This document shows positions 43,475-48,113 of a DNA stretch of 48,113 nucleotides, piece after piece. Position 1 is the stretch's first letter, and each line of letters opens with the position of its first letter. Location of the stretch: positions 1 through 48,113 of the forward strand of contig JAIEQI010000077.1 in the NCBI GenBank assembly GCA_019747875.1, in the 5' to 3' direction. The notes beneath the pieces were generated by a model. That model was not told where the DNA came from and ran no database searches. It saw nothing but the letters and a program-made list of their open reading frames with translations. The position numbers were made by a program, and so were the translations under genes. The stretch comes from Candidatus Obscuribacterales bacterium (GTDB lineage Bacteria > Cyanobacteriota > Vampirovibrionia > Obscuribacterales > Obscuribacteraceae).

Positions 43475-43806
43475 TCCTCACACTTAGCGCCAAGCACAAC
43501 TGCCTTCGGATTCTTGCGTAGTCCGTTGGCAGTTTGCCATTTGGCAAAACCATTCATTGACGGGTCTGCTTCGAGTTCCGCGAATGATATGGTTGCGCTC
43601 GGACAGCCCAAGATCGCAAAACCCAATTGATATATTCCATAATCCCAGCGAAGCCCCTTTGCCGTCAGGTAAATGAATGTATTCGCAGATAAGTGAGAGA
43701 TTTCTGGTTGGCCAAGAATACGGGAAATTCTGATCGCCAGCGATTGGTCAAACTGGAACGAATTGATGGAGCGTTCATATTCATCTGAACGCACAAGCAA
43801 ATACAC
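43471..43806 (-). CDS. Hypothetical protein, possibly a gene remnant
   Basis: 111 residues. A regular stretch (RSDEYERSINSFQFDQSLA, IRISRILGQPEI) looks like coding sequence but no family is recognised. The only start near the 5' end is GTG, immediately after an in-frame TGA, and there is no ribosome site. This could therefore be a 5'-truncated gene in the decayed region that also holds the broken recombinase. It converges on the secreted protein gene. Confidence 0.4.
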   Translation of the reverse strand: MYLLVRSDEYERSINSFQFDQSLAIRISRILGQPEISHLSANTFIYLTAKGLRWDYGIYQLGFAILGCPSATISFAELEADPSMNGFAKWQTANGLRKNPKAVVLGAKCED

Positions 43807-43869
43807 TCAACGACATTACACAATTTCGCAGCCGACAGATTCGGAAATGACGATGAGCCGCTGATCAAA

Positions 43870-44403
43870 GTGAATCCAGTTTCCAGGCTCTCCCGTGATA
43901 GAATCTGGCATCGCATTTGTCCCCGACAAAACATAATTCAGGATCACAAACTCAAGAACTGGTACCGCGCAGTTGTCACTCTTCAACATGAGGTTGCCCG
44001 AGATTTTCTGCTGTTTTTGCTCTTAACTGGACTGCGTGTAGGCGAAGCTAGATTGCACAAGTGGAAGTATGTCGATTTCGAAAATGAAATTCTTGTGGTG
44101 CCACGTGAGCTGACAAAAGGGGATCGCGAACACAGGCTACCGCTCAGCACTGGCGTTGGACTTCTTCGCAGAGTTCGTGCAAAATGCGGCATTGTCTTTT
44201 CATTCCATGACCTAAGGCGTACGTTTCTGACTATGGCTGAGAAGCTAGATGTTCCAACATATACTCTCAAGAAACTGGCCAATCATAGCGTCTCTAGCGA
44301 CACATGTGAACACGAGTTCTTTCGCTGGATACCGAAAGAACTCGTATTCACATGTGCAGAATCACGAACACATTTTGCATCTATTCGACCTCGACAACGA
44401 TGA
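43870..44403 (+). pseudogene. Decayed tyrosine recombinase (phage-type integrase)
   Basis: The frame encodes parts of an integrase catalytic domain: RDFLLFLLLTGLRVGEARL (box I Arg), LTKGDREHRLPLS and FSFHDLRRTFLTMAEKLDVP with KKLANHS (His/Arg of box II). Three defects are visible. The N-terminal core-binding domain is missing. Only about 15-20 residues separate PLS from HDLRRTF where some 60 are expected, implying an internal deletion. Sequence after LANHS is replaced by a long hairpin, losing the catalytic Tyr. It was probably part of an integrative element now inactive, next to RHS cassettes. Confidence 0.8.
44301..44356. repeat. 24-bp inverted repeat inside broken recombinase
   Basis: Arms 44301-44324 and 44333-44356 match at 23 of 24 positions around the 8-base loop CTGGATAC. 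Each outer end is the palindrome CACATGTG. The repeat begins precisely where the integrase homology stops. Confidence 0.8.
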
Positions 44404-44487
44404 CGTGAAGCCATGGAAGGACGCTGTTGACTACACGGCACCAAACGAGTTCAGGCGGCTAGTTATTCCTCTGAACATTGTTCCAGC

Positions 44488-44517
44488 CTTGTAGGAAAGT
44501 GAGAGCAGGCCTACAAG
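44488..44517. repeat. Short inverted repeat CTTGTAGG/CCTACAAG
   Basis: CTTGTAGG (44488-44495) and CCTACAAG (44510-44517) are perfect complements. Further CCTACA copies follow at 44521 and 44621, all in one orientation. Possible recombinase arm sites, low certainty. Confidence 0.35.
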
Positions 44518-44660
44518 ATTCCTACAACTTTGCACATGCAACTGAGCACACGAAGCACTGACCATACTCTTTTCCGAGCAGTCCTGCGACGAGAAGTGAA
44601 ATTCCCATCGCTACAAATTGCCTACAGGAATGCTGCCATACACTGCTGCATCCTAATTGT

Positions 44661-46271
44661 GTGAGTTCCAGTACAAACAAAACAAAGCTGATCTGGCCTG
44701 ACAGCTATTACGCCGAATATTTCTACGACGAACTCAACCGCCTAACGGACATAAAGCTCAATGGCAGCGGCACAGCAGCGGTCCACTTTGACTATGATGC
44801 TCTCTCACGCCGAACGTTGATCACCTACGAGAATGGCTGCACATGCGCCTATGCCTGGGAAATCAATGACGACCTCACAGACCTTGAGCACACGTTTGAT
44901 ACCAGCGCCGTCGCCTGGCAGTTTAGCTACAACAAGGTTCAGCAGGTCACTAGCAAGAGCGTTGATAACTCAGATTATGCTTGGCCTTCACCAACAGCTT
45001 TCAGCAAAAAGAAGTACGGCTCAGCGAACAGTCTGAACCAGTATCCCTCAGTGCAGGGCGTGGCACAAGACTACGATGATAACGGCAATCTGACCTCTGG
45101 AGTGCTGACCGCTACTTTTGACGTGCTCAATAGAATGACGCAGGCAACGCTTGGCGGAACGACGGTGGATTTCATCTACGACCCAAATAACAGGCAAGCA
45201 CAGAAGTCCGTTAGCTCTGTGGACACCGGCTTCCTGTACGATGGCGTGCAGCTGATAGCGGAATACGACGGAGGCACTTTGGAGAAGCGCTACATACCTG
45301 GTGTTTTGCCTGATGAGGTGCTCATCAAGATCGAGAGCAGCACTAAGACGTACTTCCATAAGGACCGCTTGGGATCAGTGATAGCGGTGACAGATGCCAG
45401 TGGGGATGTGCTCAGCAGCATGAAGTATGGACCATTTGGAGAGACGCCAAGCCTAACGGGAACGCCGTTTGGGTACACAGGGCAGCGATATGATAGCGAA
45501 CTTCAGAGCTACTATTACAAGGCGCGGTATTACAGCCCAGGCATTGGAAGGTTCTTGCAGCCGGATCCGATTGGCCGGGGTGGAGGCATCAACTTATATA
45601 GCTACGTCGGAAATGATGCCGCTAATAGGCTAGATCCCTCTGGGTTAGCAGGAATCATGAATCTAACATTGTCTGGAGGCGTTGACTATTGGGAATTTGA
45701 TCCTGGTCCCGAAGCTTCTCCTTACCTTGGACCAAGCCCAGAAGAGCAAATGATGTGGATTCTGGCGCAAAACGCACAAGGTAATGCTTTCCAAGGATAT
45801 GCAGCCCGCTACAGCAGCGGCGGTGACAAAGTTAAAATAACTGGTGATGGACATTCGCTCTGGTTGCCTTCGGGGAACCCATCATTTGGAGCACCGACAG
45901 ATTTCAAGAACTACAATAGAAATGTCAACGAGTATGTGAAGTGGATAGAAACTTGGAATGGAGATAATTTTGGATGGAAGCAGATGAACAAGGCTCAACG
46001 AACAGATTTTGCTAACGCTGTACGCCATGCGCTAGGCATCGGGTATTTAGTTTTTCAAGGCATGCCTGGAGATGTAGCGGCCAACGCTGCGTTAGGGCAT
46101 GAATCTGGAGACAGAAGCATGGATAGTCGGCAAGACAGACATAACAATCTATGGGCTGCTAAAACGGCCGAAAGAATGGCGAGTGGCGGCCAGTCATGGT
46201 TTGACTATGCGACTGCGACAGTGTTCTCAGCCGCCGACGCTGCTCGGCGTAACCATGGCTTCTTAAAATGA
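44661..46271 (+). CDS. RHS-repeat core with C-terminal DUF6973-like toxin candidate
   Basis: 536 residues. The first ~330 are RHS/YD repeats (YFYDELNRLTDIKLNG, FDYDALSRRTLITYENG, DYDDNGNLTSGVL, YFHKDRLGSVIAVTD). They end in the usual core boundary: YDSELQSYYYKARYYSP, GRFLQPDPIG, LYSYVGNDAANRLDPSGL. The variable tip (about 331-536) carries NAVRHALGIGY, GHESGDRSMD and DRHNNLWAAK, a pattern like DUF6973 domains of polymorphic toxins (NA-x-RHA, HE, D-x-x-NN), suggesting a metal-dependent activity. The core is much shorter than complete RHS proteins (>1000 residues), there is no export signal, and the start is GTG without a ribosome site, so it may be an orphan cassette. Its TGA overlaps the next gene's ATG. 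Confidence 0.85.
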   Translation: MSSSTNKTKLIWPDSYYAEYFYDELNRLTDIKLNGSGTAAVHFDYDALSRRTLITYENGCTCAYAWEINDDLTDLEHTFDTSAVAWQFSYNKVQQVTSKSVDNSDYAWPSPTAFSKKKYGSANSLNQYPSVQGVAQDYDDNGNLTSGVLTATFDVLNRMTQATLGGTTVDFIYDPNNRQAQKSVSSVDTGFLYDGVQLIAEYDGGTLEKRYIPGVLPDEVLIKIESSTKTYFHKDRLGSVIAVTDASGDVLSSMKYGPFGETPSLTGTPFGYTGQRYDSELQSYYYKARYYSPGIGRFLQPDPIGRGGGINLYSYVGNDAANRLDPSGLAGIMNLTLSGGVDYWEFDPGPEASPYLGPSPEEQMMWILAQNAQGNAFQGYAARYSSGGDKVKITGDGHSLWLPSGNPSFGAPTDFKNYNRNVNEYVKWIETWNGDNFGWKQMNKAQRTDFANAVRHALGIGYLVFQGMPGDVAANAALGHESGDRSMDSRQDRHNNLWAAKTAERMASGGQSWFDYATATVFSAADAARRNHGFLK

Positions 46272-47086
46272 GATGGAGCTTTCCCAATTTCATTGCTATA
46301 AGTTGCTTGATGTGTTTTGGTTGCAATACACCTGAGCCAGCCCCCCGCACCATCAGTGAAGTGATTCCAAAGTCGGCATTGACGATTGAGAAGGGTTCCG
46401 TAGTATTCCGAGGCAAACCATTAGGGAAACTTGGCTCAGACAAGAGAATCAAATTGCCAAACCAGTTGCTGAAGGAAACGGGGACCGTCGTTATTCTTGC
46501 TGATGGGCGTTATTTCGTAATTGGAGGAACAAAACCGAGAGAAAATGATGTTCCAGAGGAGATTTCGAAAACCTACATCCTCGACGGGCAAAAGTTAATT
46601 GCTGGACCCGATATGAGCGTCGCTCGCAGGGATCTCCAAGTTTTGAAGCTGCGGGATGGCAGGCTCCTATTGGCTGGCGGTATCACAAATTCCGACAAAC
46701 TTCAATATACTCCGGTAATCGAGTTTTTTGATCCCAAATCAATGAGAATAAGCCCAGGTGGTCGGCTAATCCGACCACGCGTTGCTGCTGCCGTTTTGCA
46801 GCTTTCTGATGGACGAATAATCTTTGCAGGAGGACAGCTCGATAGCAGTCATCATTCAGTGGAAACCGCTTCAATCGAATTGTATGATCCAAAAACGAGG
46901 CAAAGCAAAGAGATAGGTGATTTGGTACGGCCGAGCCAAGGCGGAGAACTCTTTGAAGCTTCGCCAGATAAACTGGTAATAGTGGGTGGCTTAAATTCGC
47001 TTTCAGAAGCTGACTCTGATAACTTGCCACCTGAACTGATATCCCTCCCGACCATAAGTGATACCAGCACCGGTAGCAAACCTTAA
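46268..47086 (+). CDS. Kelch-repeat lipoprotein, candidate immunity protein
   Basis: 272 residues. A signal with lipobox CLMCFGC (Cys about 19) predicts a lipoprotein. The mature part has about four to five kelch-type blades, each with DGR-x-hydrophobic-x-GG: DGRYFVIGG, DGRLLLAGG, DGRIIFAGG and KLVIVGG, probably an incomplete beta-propeller. The ATG overlaps the RHS stop (ATGA), the usual arrangement of toxin-immunity pairs, so an immunity role against the RHS tip is inferred. An envelope location fits neutralising a toxin that acts outside the cytoplasm. A kelch lipoprotein as immunity partner is not one I recognise. Confidence 0.82.
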   Translation: MRWSFPNFIAISCLMCFGCNTPEPAPRTISEVIPKSALTIEKGSVVFRGKPLGKLGSDKRIKLPNQLLKETGTVVILADGRYFVIGGTKPRENDVPEEISKTYILDGQKLIAGPDMSVARRDLQVLKLRDGRLLLAGGITNSDKLQYTPVIEFFDPKSMRISPGGRLIRPRVAAAVLQLSDGRIIFAGGQLDSSHHSVETASIELYDPKTRQSKEIGDLVRPSQGGELFEASPDKLVIVGGLNSLSEADSDNLPPELISLPTISDTSTGSKP

Positions 47087-47396
47087 TGCCGCTTCCGCCG
47101 TAGCAGTGCTACATTGGTTACATGGTGATTTCCCTCTAGCCCCTTCACACGGGCACTATGGGACTTCTGCTATCTACTTGGACGCCCCGCCATCGTATTC
47201 GAGAAGCGGACTGGTAGCCCTCTTCGTAGGGGCAGTCCACTTTGCTGCGACATCGCATTGAGTGCGACACCCGCTTTCCTTGTGGCAGAACGTGTAGGCA
47301 GAAAACCTTAACGACTACGACAGCAAGCACGTCTACAACTTGCCTTGTGCTTGTAGGCTGCGTACACCGTGTAGACGCTCCCATTGTCGTATTGAT
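47087..47396 (+). other. Degenerate region between RHS cassettes
   Basis: No gene supported. Fragments such as GACTACGACAGC near 47312 may be eroded RHS sequence; the rest shows several stops in all frames. Confidence 0.45.
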
Positions 47397-48113
47397 GACG
47401 ATCTTGACCTTGGAGCACACGTTCGATAGCAGCTCAGTCGCCTGGAACTTTGCTTACAACAAGGTTCACCAGGTCACCAGCAAGAGCGTGGATAACGCTG
47501 ATTATGCCTGGCCTTCACCAACAGCTTTCAACAGGACGAAGTACGGCTCCGCTAACAACCTGAACCAGTATCCCTCGGTGCAGGGCGTGGCACAGGATTA
47601 CGATGATAACGGTAACCTGACCGCGGGAGTGCTTACGGCAACCTTCGACGTACTGAACCGAATGACGCAGGCAACGCTTGGCGGTACCACGGTAGATTTC
47701 ATCTACGACCCAAATAACAGGCAAGCCCAGAAGTCTGTTAGTTCAGTGGATACAGGCTTTCTGTACGATGGCGTTCAGCTGATAGCGGAATACGATGGCA
47801 GCACCTTGGAGAAGCGCTATATTACGGGCATTCTGCCTGACGAAGTGCTCATCAAGATCGAGAGCAGCACGAAGACCTATTTCCACAAGGACCGCTTGGG
47901 CTCACTGGTGGCGGTTACGGATGCTTCCGGTGATGTGCTCAGCAGCATGAAGTATGGACCATTTGGAGAGACGCCAAGCCTGACGGGAACGCCGTTTGGT
48001 TGCACAGGGCAGAGGTTCGATAGTGAGCTTCAGAGCTACTATTACAAAGCGCGCTATTACAGTGCATCGATAGGACGGTTCTTTCAGACGGATCCTATTG
48101 GCTTTGAAGCGGG
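47397..48113 (+). pseudogene. Second RHS core, 5'-truncated and frameshifted, runs off window
   Basis: A frame open from about 47395 to the end of the window encodes the same RHS core as 44876-45590: YNKVHQVTSKSVDNADYAW, DYDDNGNLTAGVL, FHKDRLGSLVAVTD, GRFFQTDPIG. The nucleotide match is high at an offset of 2527 bases. At 47410-47415 it has GACCTTGGAG where the first copy has GACCTTGAG; this one-base insertion separates the conserved core from any upstream RHS codons. Its own tip lies beyond the window. Together with the first copy it forms an array of core-plus-tip cassettes, a known source of toxin swapping. Confidence 0.75.

Noticed and set aside
44249..44494. 81-codon frame after the broken integrase (ending DLDNDDVKPWKDAV...)
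   Set aside because: It spans the hairpin, mixes frames of the decayed gene and has no recognisable domain, although its last 40 residues could be a fragment of another gene.
1..48113. CRISPR arrays, rRNA genes, complete insertion sequences
   Set aside because: No regularly spaced direct repeats, rRNA sequence or intact transposase was seen in the window.

Overview
The window has the look of a large bacterial genome with mixed base composition, frequent TTG and GTG starts and wide intergenic gaps. The protein repertoire is dominated by membrane serine/threonine kinases fused to TPR domains, secreted TPR/Sel1/ankyrin repeat proteins, sedolisin-type peptidases and RHS repeats. This mix fits non-photosynthetic Cyanobacteriota (Vampirovibrionia/'Melainabacteria', Candidatus Obscuribacter-like). 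That placement is an inference from gene content; there is no rRNA or other marker in the window.

Layout. (1) 1-9.3 kb: palindromic REP-like repeats, an RBBP9-type hydrolase, a kinase-TPR receptor, a 1030-residue protein with a kinase-like C-terminal fragment, a small membrane protein, and a secreted protein whose start overlaps head-to-head with that of a secreted 5'-nucleotidase. (2) 9.5-14.2 kb: alpha/beta hydrolase, small membrane protein, and an S10-like carboxypeptidase abutting a NUDIX hydrolase. (3) 14.2-22 kb: a divergent region with a 20-bp perfect inverted repeat, then two paralogous S53 sedolisins of unusual architecture flanking a membrane TPR protein. (4) 22-28.7 kb: ankyrin, thioredoxin-like lipoprotein, two secreted TPR proteins and a Sel1 protein. 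(5) 29-38.5 kb: a signalling island with a membrane pseudokinase-TPR protein, a lone receiver, an OmpR-type regulator followed by a membrane EEP-fold hydrolase, an Asn-rich protein, an active-looking kinase-TPR protein and a PAS histidine kinase. It also holds two copies of a noncoding leader module and a duplicated terminator with an invariant loop. (6) 38.5-42.5 kb: housekeeping-like genes (SRAP/HMCES protein, cysteine desulfurase, and a FecCD permease with its ATPase). (7) 42.5-48.1 kb: accessory DNA with a secreted protein, a decayed tyrosine recombinase ending in a near-perfect hairpin, an RHS core fused to a DUF6973-like tip, an overlapping kelch lipoprotein that is a candidate immunity protein, and a second, frameshifted RHS core running off the end.

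How it fits together. Signalling proteins (three kinase/pseudokinase-TPR proteins, two response regulators, one histidine kinase) sit beside many envelope-directed repeat proteins and hydrolases, suggesting a cell that senses its surroundings and degrades polymers or interacts with neighbours. The strongest candidates for undescribed biology are the RHS tip/kelch pair, the twin cytosol-start sedolisins with their shared N-terminal domain and leader hairpin, the pseudokinase, the duplicated noncoding modules, and the 44-bp head-to-head gene overlap.
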